Below, in pieces: positions 16,530 to 26,189 of a DNA stretch of 28,001 nt. Numbering within the stretch: the stretch's first letter is position 1; each line of letters starts with the position of its first letter. The stretch lies in the NCBI GenBank assembly GCA_046583095.1, contig JAYGDB010000196.1, forward strand, positions 1 through 28,001, read 5' to 3'. The DNA is from JAJDAN01 sp046583095 (GTDB lineage: Bacteria > Myxococcota_A > UBA9160 > UBA4427). The notes under the pieces were generated by a model. It was not told the origin of the DNA, searched no databases, and was given only the letters and a program-made list of their open reading frames with translations. The position numbers and the translations under genes were made by a program.

Positions 16530-17071
16530 CCCCTGATCAGCCGCTTCGATCCACGACCGTCGTCGCCGTCCAGCGCGACGGTGTCCTGGCGATCGGGGCC
16601 GACGGCCAGGTGACGATCGGCGAGGCGGTCATGAAGCACGGCGCCGAGAAGGTCCGCCGGGTCGCCAAGGGCAAGGCGGTGGTGGGCTTCGCGGGAGGCG
16701 CCGCGGACGCGCTCACGTTGATGGAGTTGCTCGAGGCGAAGCTCGAGGCCTATCCGGGAAACATCCGGCGGGCGGCCGTCGACCTGGCTCGGGATTGGCG
16801 AGCCGATCGCGTCCTGCGACGTCTCGAAGCGATGCTGCTCGTGGGTGACGCCGAGAGTCTGCTGGTCGTGTCGGGCAGCGGCGATGTGATCGAGCCCGAT
16901 GACGGCGTCGCGGCGATCGGCTCCGGCGGATCGTACGCGCTTTCCGCCGCGCGCGCGTTGGTTCGCCACACGTCGCTCTCCGCCGAGGATGTGGCACGCG
17001 AGTCGCTGCTGGTGGCGGCGGAGATCTGCATCTACACGAATGACCGCATCAACATCGTGACGATCCCGTGA
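16526..17071 (+). CDS. hslV: ATP-dependent protease subunit HslV
   Basis: A 181-residue peptidase subunit of the HslUV (ClpQY) protease. It starts at the GTG of a GTGA overlap with xerC. The catalytic N-terminal threonine of the mature form is expected at T10 (STTVVAVQRDG), so nine residues (MTPDQPLRS) form a propeptide that must be removed; E. coli HslV loses only its Met. Other family features are GADGQVTIG, the Lys in VMKHGAEKVRR and GSGGSYALSAARAL. The C-terminus (TNDRINIVTIP) fits the family. It overlaps hslU by 4 bases, so the two subunits are translationally coupled. Confidence 0.94.
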   Translation: MTPDQPLRSTTVVAVQRDGVLAIGADGQVTIGEAVMKHGAEKVRRVAKGKAVVGFAGGAADALTLMELLEAKLEAYPGNIRRAAVDLARDWRADRVLRRLEAMLLVGDAESLLVVSGSGDVIEPDDGVAAIGSGGSYALSAARALVRHTSLSAEDVARESLLVAAEICIYTNDRINIVTIP

Positions 17072-18435
17072 GCTCCAGTCCGACCGCCCTCCATGGCCTC
17101 ACGCCCCGAGAGGTCGTCTCGGAGCTCGACCGTTACATCGTCGGCCAGCGGGATGCGAAGCGCGCGGTGGCAGTTGCCCTGCGCAACCGCTGGAGGCGCC
17201 AGCAGGTGCCCGAAGAACTGCGCGACGAGATCGCACCCAAGAACATCATCATGATCGGACCGACGGGGGTGGGTAAGACCGAGATCGCCCGACGCCTTGC
17301 TCGTCTGTCGCAGGCTCCGTTCATCAAGGTCGAAGCCTCGAAGTTCACCGAGGTGGGCTACGTGGGCCGGGACGTGGAGTCGATCATTCGTGACCTTTGC
17401 GAGTTGGCGGTGGCCATGGCCTCCGCAGAGGAGGAGAAGGCAGTTCGCGCCCATGCCGAGGACCGCGCCGAAGAACGGCTCCTCGATGCGTTGTTGCCGT
17501 CCCCCACCGCAGTTCCCGGCAGCGTGCCTTCTGCGCCGTCGCCCGAGGCGAACGAGACGCGGGAGAAGCTCCGCAAGCTCCTGCGGCTCGGCGAACTCGA
17601 TGACCGGCTCGTCGAGGTCGAACTGTCCGAAGACGGAGGCGGGCCCTCCTTGTCGATCATGACGCCCCAGGGTGTCGAAGAGATGGGGGTGCAGTTCAAG
17701 GACCTGCTGGGAAGCATGATGCCCAAGCGCACCAAGCATCGGCGAATGAAGGTTGCCGAGGCGCGTGCCGTGATCGCCGCCGAAGAGGCGGCCCAGCTCG
17801 TCGATCAGGACCGGGTGCGCGAGCAGGCCGTCGAGAGGGTCGAGCAGAGTGGGATCGTCTTCATCGACGAGATCGACAAGGTGGCGGTCGGCCCCGGCGG
17901 CAAGCACGGGCCGGACATCTCCCGGGAAGGCGTCCAGCGCGATCTGCTCCCGATCGTCGAGGGCTCGACAGTGCAGACGAAGCACGGGCCGGTCCGGACC
18001 GATCACATCCTCTTCATTGCTGCGGGGGCGTTCCATCTCACGAAGCCCTCGGACCTGATCCCCGAGCTGCAGGGTCGCTTCCCGATCCGGGTCGAGCTCT
18101 CGAGCCTCGACAAGGACGATCTGATCCGAATCCTCACCGAGCCCACGAATTCGCTCGAGCGACAGTACGTGGCGCTGCTCGCCACGGAGGGAGTCGAGCT
18201 CGAGTTCACGGAAGACGGCATCCGTGCCATCGCGGACGTGGCGGCGGCCGTCAACGAGAAGAGCTCGGACATCGGCGCCCGACGCCTTCACACCGTCATG
18301 GAACGGCTTCTCGAGCCCCTGAGCTTCGACGCCCCGGACATGGGAGCGGCGCCGGTGGTGATCGATGAGGCCCTGGTGCGGGAGCGGCTCTCGGATCTAG
18401 TGGAGAACGCGGACGTTTCGCAGTACATCCTGTAG
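17068..18435 (+). CDS. hslU: ATP-dependent protease ATPase subunit HslU
   Basis: A 455-residue AAA+ unfoldase that feeds HslV. GTG start in a GTGA overlap with hslV. The N-terminus reads LTPREVVSELDRYIVGQ as usual. Walker A is GPTGVGKT (64-71, K70), the pore loop is GYVGRDVES, Walker B is IVFIDEIDK (D267-E268), and the sensor/arginine region is ELQGRFPIRVEL. The intermediate domain (about 110-230) contains Glu/Ala-rich coiled segments. The C-terminus ADVSQYIL matches the tail that inserts into HslV to activate it. Length is normal. Confidence 0.95.
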   Translation: MSSSPTALHGLTPREVVSELDRYIVGQRDAKRAVAVALRNRWRRQQVPEELRDEIAPKNIIMIGPTGVGKTEIARRLARLSQAPFIKVEASKFTEVGYVGRDVESIIRDLCELAVAMASAEEEKAVRAHAEDRAEERLLDALLPSPTAVPGSVPSAPSPEANETREKLRKLLRLGELDDRLVEVELSEDGGGPSLSIMTPQGVEEMGVQFKDLLGSMMPKRTKHRRMKVAEARAVIAAEEAAQLVDQDRVREQAVERVEQSGIVFIDEIDKVAVGPGGKHGPDISREGVQRDLLPIVEGSTVQTKHGPVRTDHILFIAAGAFHLTKPSDLIPELQGRFPIRVELSSLDKDDLIRILTEPTNSLERQYVALLATEGVELEFTEDGIRAIADVAAAVNEKSSDIGARRLHTVMERLLEPLSFDAPDMGAAPVVIDEALVRERLSDLVENADVSQYIL

Positions 18436-18462
18436 GCCGCACGGGGGTCGTGGGGGAGACGC

Positions 18463-20022
18463 GTGGGGATCCGGGTTGGAGTCGTAGACGACGAGCTGTT
18501 CTTCCGCGAAGCGATCAGCGAGGTCCTGGAAGCCGCCGGCTTCGATTGCGTGACCGCCGAAGACGGGGCCCAGGCGATCACGCTCGCGGACGATCCCGGC
18601 ATCGGAGTCCTGGTTCTCGACATCCGCATGCCCGGGATGGACGGCATCGACGTGCTGCGCCACCTGCGCGAGCAACGCCCTGCGCTGCGGGTACTCGTCC
18701 TGTCCGGTGCCAGCGACCAGGAGACGGTGCTCGAAGCCCTGCGGCTGGGGGCGTGTGACTACCTCGCCAAGCCCCTCCACGACGAGGAACTCGTGCTGGC
18801 GGTTGGCCGCGCTTGCGAGAGCTACGCGCTCGCGGCCGACGCGGAGCAGCTTCGCGCACGTCTCGCCCAGGTCGTCACGGTTACCGAAGATCTCTCGCGG
18901 AATGCGAGCCGTGCTGGCTCCGAGCGGCGTGACTACCTCCGCAGCGCCGCAGTCGATGCTGCCGCCGAGCTGTTGCAGGCACGCCGTACCTCCCTGCTGC
19001 TGCGGGACGAGCTGGACGACCTCGGCGACGTCGCGGAGCTACAGGTCGTCGCCAGTGTGGGGTGCCCTCGGTCGATTGCCGAACTCGATGTGACAATAGT
19101 CGGCCAGGGGATCGCGGGGCAGGTTGCGCAGTCGGGCGATGCCGTCCTGGTAGAGTCGCGTGCGCAAGCGGGTCGCTTCCTCGGCGATCGCCCGGCCGGA
19201 CGCTATCAGTCCGAGAGCTTCGTGATCGTGCCGCTCTTCCGGCGGCAGCCCTCGATCCTGCCGGGCTTCGAAGAAGAAGACGACGACGAGGTGATGGGCG
19301 TGATGTGCGCCACTGACCCGGAGGGCCGCGAGTCCTTTGGGGTGGACGACCTGGCGCTCCTGCGTCTGCTGGCGGGGAGGGTCGCCGAGCTGCTCGATCA
19401 CCCGCAGCGAAAGGGGCTCGATCTGGAAACCGGGCCGAGCCCCCTCGAGTCGAGAACCCCGCCACTCGATGGCTCCCCGATTCACGATCGCGACGCGGAA
19501 CTCGTCGGCAGCATCTGCGACGCCCTGGTCAACGAGGTCGAGCCCGACAGCGTGTTCCAAGCCGTGCTGGAGCCCATCGAGCGCGAGCTCTCCGCGGTAC
19601 CCGTGTCGCTGTATCTGGTCGACCGCGCTTCGGGTGATCTCGTCTGCGAGGCACAGCGGGACGGTGGATCCCGCGCCGATCGCAAGGTTCTGCCGTCGAA
19701 CCAGGGCCTGACGGGCGCGGTTCTCCAGGCTGGCAGCCTGGTCGCCAGCCAGTCGCCCGAACTCGACTCTCGCTACGACCGGGACGTGGACACTCCGGAG
19801 GACGGCATCCCGGGCCCCCTGCTGTGCCTGCCGATACGCTTGCGGGGCAGGGTCGTCGGGGTGTGCCGCGCCTTCCTGCCCGGCAACGCCAGCGCGTCTC
19901 CCCGGACCGGCGAGGTCGTCGCTGCGGCACTCTCGGCGGCGGTTCGCAACGTGCTCCTGTACCGTAGCTTGGTCGAGTCTATCGAAGAGGTGGCTGAGGC
20001 ACGGCGCGAAGCGCGGTCCTGA
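18463..20022 (+). CDS. Response regulator with receiver and two GAF domains, no output domain
   Basis: A 519-residue protein. The GTG start has GGGGGAG upstream and lies 27 bases after hslU. The receiver domain (1-118) is complete: acidic pocket D9-D10, phosphorylated Asp D53 (LVLDIRMPGMDG), S81 and K103 (YLAKP). Two GAF-like domains follow at about 145-310 and 345-510, the first with a very acidic insert (EEEDDDE), separated by a Pro/Ser-rich linker. There is no DNA-binding, GGDEF, kinase or phosphatase domain. It may act through protein partners or ligand sensing. The signal, the kinase partner and any link to hslU or argB are not visible. The C-terminus is Arg/Glu-rich helix. Confidence 0.85.
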   Translation: MGIRVGVVDDELFFREAISEVLEAAGFDCVTAEDGAQAITLADDPGIGVLVLDIRMPGMDGIDVLRHLREQRPALRVLVLSGASDQETVLEALRLGACDYLAKPLHDEELVLAVGRACESYALAADAEQLRARLAQVVTVTEDLSRNASRAGSERRDYLRSAAVDAAAELLQARRTSLLLRDELDDLGDVAELQVVASVGCPRSIAELDVTIVGQGIAGQVAQSGDAVLVESRAQAGRFLGDRPAGRYQSESFVIVPLFRRQPSILPGFEEEDDDEVMGVMCATDPEGRESFGVDDLALLRLLAGRVAELLDHPQRKGLDLETGPSPLESRTPPLDGSPIHDRDAELVGSICDALVNEVEPDSVFQAVLEPIERELSAVPVSLYLVDRASGDLVCEAQRDGGSRADRKVLPSNQGLTGAVLQAGSLVASQSPELDSRYDRDVDTPEDGIPGPLLCLPIRLRGRVVGVCRAFLPGNASASPRTGEVVAAALSAAVRNVLLYRSLVESIEEVAEARREARS

Positions 20023-20060
20023 AGAGCCGCCCAAGCTCTGAGTTGGGAACCCGCGACAGC

Positions 20061-20915
20061 ATGAAGGATCTGGTCGATAAGGCCGAGGTGCTCGTCGAAG
20101 CGTTGCCGTACATGCAGCGCTTCGTGGGCGGGACCATCGTCATCAAGTACGGCGGTCATGCGATGCAGGATCAGGACCTGCGCGCGTCCTTCGCCGTGGA
20201 CGTGGTTCTGCTCAAGCACATCGGAGTGCGGCCCGTGATCGTCCACGGTGGCGGTCCTCAGATCGAAATCGAACTCGGCCGGCTCGGCATCGAGTCGAGC
20301 TTCGTGAACGGCCTGCGGGTGACCGACGACGCAACCATGGAAGTCGTCGAGATGGTGCTCGGCGGCAAGGTCAACCGAGAGATCGTCGAGCTGATCCAGC
20401 AGGCCGGTGGGCGAAGCGTCGGCCTGACCGGCAGCGACGGAGCCATGCTCCGCGTGCGTCCCAAGCGAGTCGACGGTTCGGATGTGGGACGCGTCGGCGA
20501 GATCATCGATGTCGATTCGGGGGTCATCTCGTCCCTCGAAGAGGACGGCTTCGTCCCGGTGATTGCCCCCATCGCGGTCGACGCGGACGGGCTCACATAC
20601 AATGTGAACGCCGACGAGGTAGCCGGTGCGCTGGCGGTCGCGCTGTCTGCGAAGAAGCTGATGCTGCTGACCGACGTGGAGGGCGTCCGGGACGCCTCCG
20701 GTGAGCTGATGAGTCAGCTGACGGTCGAAGAGGCGCACAAGCACATCCAGGAGGGCACGATTCGGGAGGGGATGATCCCGAAGGTCAGCTGCTGTATCGA
20801 CGCCCTCAGCGGCGGAGTCCCCCAGACCCACATCATCGACGGACGTGTCCTGCACGCAGTCCTGCTCGAGATCTTCACCGATGACGCAGGAGTCGGAACC
20901 CTGCTGCTTTCATGA
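20061..20915 (+). CDS. argB: Acetylglutamate kinase
   Basis: A 284-residue enzyme phosphorylating N-acetyl-L-glutamate, the second step of arginine synthesis. ATG 20061 is preferred to an in-frame TTG at 20043, which lacks a ribosome site and would add six residues. Motifs: KYGGHAM, VHGGGPQI, GLRVTDDATMEVVEMVLGG, NVNADEVAGALA, LLTDVEGVRD and GMIPKV. The N-terminal helix preceding the core (VEALPYMQRFVGGT) resembles that of arginine-inhibited hexameric enzymes, so feedback inhibition by arginine is likely. It lies 25 bases before argF. The 38-base gap before the gene has a small 5-base hairpin (20023-20039) of doubtful meaning. Confidence 0.95.
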   Translation: MKDLVDKAEVLVEALPYMQRFVGGTIVIKYGGHAMQDQDLRASFAVDVVLLKHIGVRPVIVHGGGPQIEIELGRLGIESSFVNGLRVTDDATMEVVEMVLGGKVNREIVELIQQAGGRSVGLTGSDGAMLRVRPKRVDGSDVGRVGEIIDVDSGVISSLEEDGFVPVIAPIAVDADGLTYNVNADEVAGALAVALSAKKLMLLTDVEGVRDASGELMSQLTVEEAHKHIQEGTIREGMIPKVSCCIDALSGGVPQTHIIDGRVLHAVLLEIFTDDAGVGTLLLS

Positions 20916-20940
20916 GCGGCAGGGCCGGTCGAGAGGAGAG

Positions 20941-21867
20941 ATGAGCGATCCCAAGGACTTCATCTGTGTTGCGGACTGGCCGGCGGACTCTCTCTGGGAG
21001 ATCCTCGAACGCGCGCGGGATCTCAAGCGACTGAACGCAGAAGGCCAGCGGCCGGCGAGCCTGCGAGGACGCACCCTCGCCATGTACTTCGAGAAGCCGT
21101 CCCTGCGGACCCACGTCACCTTCGAGTCAGGCATTACGCAGATGGGCGGCCACGCGATCCTGCTGCGTCCCGAGCAGGTGGGGATCGGCACACGCGAGAG
21201 TCCGGCGGACGTCGCTCGCAATCTCTCTCGCTGGGTCGATGGCCTGATGGCTCGCACCTTCAGCCACGCGCTGGTCGAGCAGCTGGCCGCCGAGGCGACG
21301 ATTCCGATCATCAACGGTCTTACGGACCTGCTGCATCCCTGCCAGGCGATGGCGGATCTGCAGACGATCGCCGAGAACGCGGATCCGAGAGACGCGACGC
21401 TCGCCTACGTAGGGGACGGCAACAACACCGTGAACTCGCTGATCCTGCTGTCCGCGGTGCTGGGCTTGCGGATCCGGGTTGCGACGCCTAGATCCCACGC
21501 GCCGTCGGCGGAGATCATGAAGCGCGCCGACGAACTCACGAAGCGAACTGGCGGCAGTATCTTCTGGAGTGAGTCTCCCGAGGAGGCTCTCCAGGGGGCG
21601 AACTTCGTCTACACGGACACCTGGACGTCGATGGGTCAGGAGGACGAGGCGGCAGCACGCCGCAAGATCTTCGCCGCGTACCAGCTGAACGAGGAACTGC
21701 TCGAGGCCGCGCCGGAGGCCTGGGTGATGCACTGCATGCCGGCGCATCGGGGCGAGGAGGTCACCGATGGGGTCCTCGACGGTCCCCGGAGCCTCATCTA
21801 CGACCAGGCCGAGAACCGTCTCCACGCCCAGAAGGCGATCATGGAGCGCCTGATGGTGGTCGCGTAG
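20941..21867 (+). CDS. argF: Ornithine carbamoyltransferase
   Basis: A 308-residue enzyme joining carbamoyl phosphate and ornithine to citrulline. ATG 20941 has GAGGAG just upstream; the frame is open further left but only over argB. The carbamoyl-phosphate motif reads SLRTH (S54-H58) where STRTR is usual, so Thr and the last Arg are replaced. HPCQAMAD, DGNNTVNSL, the ornithine loop WTSMGQED and HCMPAHRGEEVT are all present, supporting ornithine and not acetylornithine as substrate. It follows argB closely and probably shares its transcript. Confidence 0.94.
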   Translation: MSDPKDFICVADWPADSLWEILERARDLKRLNAEGQRPASLRGRTLAMYFEKPSLRTHVTFESGITQMGGHAILLRPEQVGIGTRESPADVARNLSRWVDGLMARTFSHALVEQLAAEATIPIINGLTDLLHPCQAMADLQTIAENADPRDATLAYVGDGNNTVNSLILLSAVLGLRIRVATPRSHAPSAEIMKRADELTKRTGGSIFWSESPEEALQGANFVYTDTWTSMGQEDEAAARRKIFAAYQLNEELLEAAPEAWVMHCMPAHRGEEVTDGVLDGPRSLIYDQAENRLHAQKAIMERLMVVA

Positions 21868-21872
21868 ACCGC

Positions 21873-21898
21873 AGCCTGCAGGCTCCGCTACCCGCGGG
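21873..21898. other. Palindromic intergenic sequence after argF
   Basis: The 136-base gap between argF and the J-protein gene opens with a perfect 12-base palindrome AGCCTGCAGGCT (21873-21884) and then CCCGCGGG (21891-21898). Neither is followed by a T-tract. They could mark the end of the argBF transcript or a protein site. A weak promoter-like pair (TTGTTG at 21900, 17 bases, AATTCT) follows but matches consensus poorly. Confidence 0.25.
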
Positions 21899-22003
21899 GT
21901 TGTTGCCGCGTCTACGTACGCGAATTCTCAGCTTTCGCGGGCGGGTTGCCGATTCAATGCGTCGAGGGACCGGCTCGTCCGCCAGCCCCTCGAAAGGGCT
22001 TCG

Positions 22004-23269
22004 ATGGATCTGGGTGCTGTCTCCGAGGAGGATCTACGGCGGACTCCGTGTGTCACAGCGGGGTGCGATCCGACTGCCCTGTGTCTCAGCACCCGGGAGG
22101 GATACCTGTTCTCTCGTCTAGACGGACATACCCCATGGCGTCTGCTGCGCGAGGTGGGCGGGATGACTCCCGATGAAGTCGACCTGTGCATCGAGACTTG
22201 GCTCGGCGACGACGTGGTCGAGCTCACCGACCCCGAGTGCAGGCCTCGTGCGGTCGTGAAGCTCGAGGCAGTGCCTGCCGTTGTTCCCGGTCAGATCGAC
22301 GAGAACGAGCTCGACGAGAGCCTCGACCTCGACGTCGAGGTGCAGCGCCGCATTCTCGATATGCAGAGTCGGCTGGGGGCTGGCTATGCGGCGATTCTCG
22401 GTGTCGCGCTCGACGCCGACCGCAAGACGATCAAGCAGGCCTACCGCACGTTGTCCCGCGACTTCCACCCGGACCGCTACTTCCGGAAGCAGATCGGCGG
22501 ATACAAGGCCCGCCTCGAAGCGATCTTCAAGAAGGTGCTCGAGGCCTACGAGCTTCTCTCGGATCCGGAAACGCGTGCCGAGGTGCGGAAGGCGATGACG
22601 GCCGCCCCGGAGTCGTCCGGACTGGGTCGCGACGGAGAGCTTCCGCCTGCGTCGCAGCGCCCGCTCACGTCGATCGAACGCCTGCGGCGCCGCATGCCCT
22701 TCAGGCTGCCCGAGTCGATCCTCAACGAACGGCGGGCCAAGGCGCGCAGCTTCTACGACTCAGCCCGGTCCTGGGCGGAGGGCGGTCAACCGCTCGAGGC
22801 GGCGTCCAGCATTCGGCTGGCAATCGCCTTCGACCCCTTCGAGGAACTCTACAAGTCTGCCTTCGCCGAGATCCAAGCCGGGATCTCGGACGGGAAGATT
22901 GCGGGCTTGCTAACGGCTTCCAAGGATTGGGAGGAGCTGGGCGAGGTGCGGGAGGGCCTGAAGCAGTGCGAGGAGGCGCTGCTCCACCGGCCCCACGATC
23001 CGGACCTCAACGAGACGGCCGCCCGCTGCACGCTCGTACTCGGGGACACGAGTGCGGCGCTCCAGTACGCGGAGCGCGCCTTGGAACACAGCCTGGATGT
23101 TGGGCGTTACCACCGGACGCTCGCGCAGGTGCTCAGCGAGAGCGGTGACAAGGCCCATGCGATCTTCGAGTTGGAGTGCGCGCTCGAGCTCGATGCAGGG
23201 GATACCGAAGCGGGAAGACTGCTGGAGAACCTGAGGCCACCGAGAGTGGTTCGTGGGGGGGATGAATGA
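22004..23269 (+). CDS. J-domain protein with C-terminal TPR-like repeats (Hsp70 co-chaperone)
   Basis: A 421-residue soluble protein. AAAGGG precedes the ATG. An N-terminal segment of about 125 residues looks like a small winged-helix-type unit (GYLFSRLDGHTPWRLLREVG, TPDEVDLCIETW) followed by an acidic linker. The J domain begins about Y128 (YAAILGVALDADRKTIKQAY) and has the HPD motif at H155-D157, needed to stimulate Hsp70 ATPase. It lacks the Gly/Phe region and zinc fingers of DnaJ. The rest (about 245-421) is helical, with TPR-like repeats (SAALQYAERALEHSLDVGRY, AHAIFELECALELD). Its stop overlaps the Hsp70 start as ATGA, so it is very probably that protein's dedicated partner. Clients unknown. 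Confidence 0.87.
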   Translation: MDLGAVSEEDLRRTPCVTAGCDPTALCLSTREGYLFSRLDGHTPWRLLREVGGMTPDEVDLCIETWLGDDVVELTDPECRPRAVVKLEAVPAVVPGQIDENELDESLDLDVEVQRRILDMQSRLGAGYAAILGVALDADRKTIKQAYRTLSRDFHPDRYFRKQIGGYKARLEAIFKKVLEAYELLSDPETRAEVRKAMTAAPESSGLGRDGELPPASQRPLTSIERLRRRMPFRLPESILNERRAKARSFYDSARSWAEGGQPLEAASSIRLAIAFDPFEELYKSAFAEIQAGISDGKIAGLLTASKDWEELGEVREGLKQCEEALLHRPHDPDLNETAARCTLVLGDTSAALQYAERALEHSLDVGRYHRTLAQVLSESGDKAHAIFELECALELDAGDTEAGRLLENLRPPRVVRGGDE

Positions 23270-24837
23270 GCCGGGTGATCGGAATCGACCTCGGAACGAC
23301 GAATTCCTGCGTCGCCGTGGTGGACAATGGACAGCCCGCGGTGATTCCGAACGCGGGTGGCTACAAGACCACGCCGTCGATGTTCGCGATCTCGCAGGAC
23401 GGAAAGCGCCTCGTCGGACACCTTGCGAAGCGACAGGCCATCACGAACTCGAGCGGAACGGTCTTCGCGGCGAAGCGGCTGATCGGACGGCGCTTCGACT
23501 CTGCCGAGGTGCAGAAGTCGATCGACCTCTGCCCCTACGAGATCGTGCGCGGCGCCAACGACGACCCGCGGATGAAGATTGGCGGCAAGGCGTTCACGTG
23601 TCCGGAAATCTCGGGGATCATTCTGCGCGAGATGAAGCGCGTCGCCGAGGAGTACCTCGGAGAACCGGTCCAGGAAGCCGTGATCACGGTGCCCGCCCAC
23701 TTCAACGACACCCAGCGCCAGTGCACGAAGGATGCGGGCAAGATCGCCGGTCTCGAGGTACTCCGGATCATCAACGAGCCGACCGCGGCAGCCATGGCCT
23801 ACGGGTTGGGGTGTCGCGAGGACGAGACCATCGTCGTCTACGACCTGGGCGGTGGCACCTTCGATGTCTCGATCCTGGAACTCTCCAAGGACGTGATCGA
23901 AGTGCTCGCCACCTCGGGCCACACCTTCCTGGGCGGCGAGGATCTCGATCGCCGGGTGGTCTCGCACCTCGTCGAGTGGTTCCAGCAGGACAGTGGTATC
24001 GACCTGCGCTCCGACACCATGGCGTTGCAGCGGTTGAAGGACGCAGCGGAGAAGGCGAAGTGCGACCTCTCCCTGCGCGACAGTACCGAGATCAACCTGC
24101 CTTTCATCGCGAGTGACGCCGAAGCTCCGAAGCATCTCAACTACACCCTCACTCGAGAGACTCTCGAAGGGCTCGTCGACGACATCATCCAGGCCACCCT
24201 GAAGTCCGTGCAGCAGTGCATGGAGGACGCGGATCTAAAGCCCGAGGACATCGACCAGGTGATCCTGGTGGGCGGCCAGACTCGCATGCCTCGTGTCCAG
24301 AAGCTGGTGAGCGACTTCTTCGGCCAGCGTCCGCACAAGGGTGTGAACCCCGACGAGGTCGTGGCTCTCGGCTCGGCCATCCAGGGCTCGAACCTCGTGG
24401 ACGAATCGCAGGGCCACCTGCTACTGGACGTGACGCCCCTGTCCCTCGGGATCGGCACCTACGGCGGCCACTTCGCCCGCCTGATCGAGCGCAACACCAC
24501 GGTGCCGGTCAACAAGTCACACGTCTTCACGACGACTCGGGACGACCAGTCGGCCGTGAAGATCCGCGTGCTCCAGGGCGAGAGCGGAACGGCGCTCGAG
24601 AACGACCTGCTCGGCGAGTTCACCTTGCAGGGCATCCGGCCCGCGCCCAAGGGCGAGCCCGAGATCGACGTCACATTCGACATCGACCCCAACGGCATCG
24701 TGAGCGCATCGGCTCGCGATCTCGCCACCGGTCAGGAGCAGTCGATCACCGTGAAGACCACCGGGACGCTCTCCCAGGAAGAGATCACGCAGATCGTCGA
24801 GGATCACGATCTCTACGAGGTCAGGCTCAAGGCGTGA
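23266..24837 (+). CDS. DnaK-like Hsp70 chaperone lacking the C-terminal lid
   Basis: A 523-residue Hsp70. The nucleotide-binding domain is complete: GIDLGTTNSCVAVV, VPAHFNDTQRQ, IINEPTAAAMAYG, YDLGGGTFDVS and ILVGGQTRMPRVQ. The linker LLLDVTPLSLG begins near residue 385, and the beta substrate-binding domain follows to about 500 (DVTFDIDPNGIVSASARD). The chain stops soon after the first lid helix begins (SQEEITQIVEDHD), so the roughly 100-residue helical lid and tail of DnaK (about 638 residues in E. coli) are absent. No lid-like reading frame follows in any frame before argG. It is probably a second, specialised Hsp70 working with the J protein encoded upstream, not the main DnaK, since grpE and dnaJ are not nearby. 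Confidence 0.9.
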   Translation: MSRVIGIDLGTTNSCVAVVDNGQPAVIPNAGGYKTTPSMFAISQDGKRLVGHLAKRQAITNSSGTVFAAKRLIGRRFDSAEVQKSIDLCPYEIVRGANDDPRMKIGGKAFTCPEISGIILREMKRVAEEYLGEPVQEAVITVPAHFNDTQRQCTKDAGKIAGLEVLRIINEPTAAAMAYGLGCREDETIVVYDLGGGTFDVSILELSKDVIEVLATSGHTFLGGEDLDRRVVSHLVEWFQQDSGIDLRSDTMALQRLKDAAEKAKCDLSLRDSTEINLPFIASDAEAPKHLNYTLTRETLEGLVDDIIQATLKSVQQCMEDADLKPEDIDQVILVGGQTRMPRVQKLVSDFFGQRPHKGVNPDEVVALGSAIQGSNLVDESQGHLLLDVTPLSLGIGTYGGHFARLIERNTTVPVNKSHVFTTTRDDQSAVKIRVLQGESGTALENDLLGEFTLQGIRPAPKGEPEIDVTFDIDPNGIVSASARDLATGQEQSITVKTTGTLSQEEITQIVEDHDLYEVRLKA

Positions 24838-24915
24838 GCGCCGCGATGGAGGGCGCGAAGCAGTCGGCGGTTCCACCGGTACGGTGAGCGCGCCGACGGG
24901 GCCCGCACCTCGCAG

Positions 24916-24937
24916 GGGGGCCTTACGATAGGCCTCT
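24916..24937 (+). terminator. Hairpin between the Hsp70 gene and argG
   Basis: GGGGGCC (24916-24922) can pair with GGCCTCT (24931-24937) using two G-T pairs, with an 8-base loop. No T-tract follows. It lies in the 161-base gap before argG and may end the chaperone transcript or lie in the argG leader. No clear promoter for argG was seen in the rest of the gap. Confidence 0.25.
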
Positions 24938-24998
24938 GACTGCCGCTCGTCCGGCCGCCTGTTACCATGCGGCCCGTTCCTGACCCTGGAGAGCGGCG

Positions 24999-26185
<1,187 letters not shown>

Positions 26186-26189
<4 letters not shown>

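Noticed and set aside
24838..24998. Possible out-of-frame remnant of the missing Hsp70 lid after the stop.
   Set aside because: All three frames give short, non-helical, Pro/Arg-rich peptides with no resemblance to the lid.
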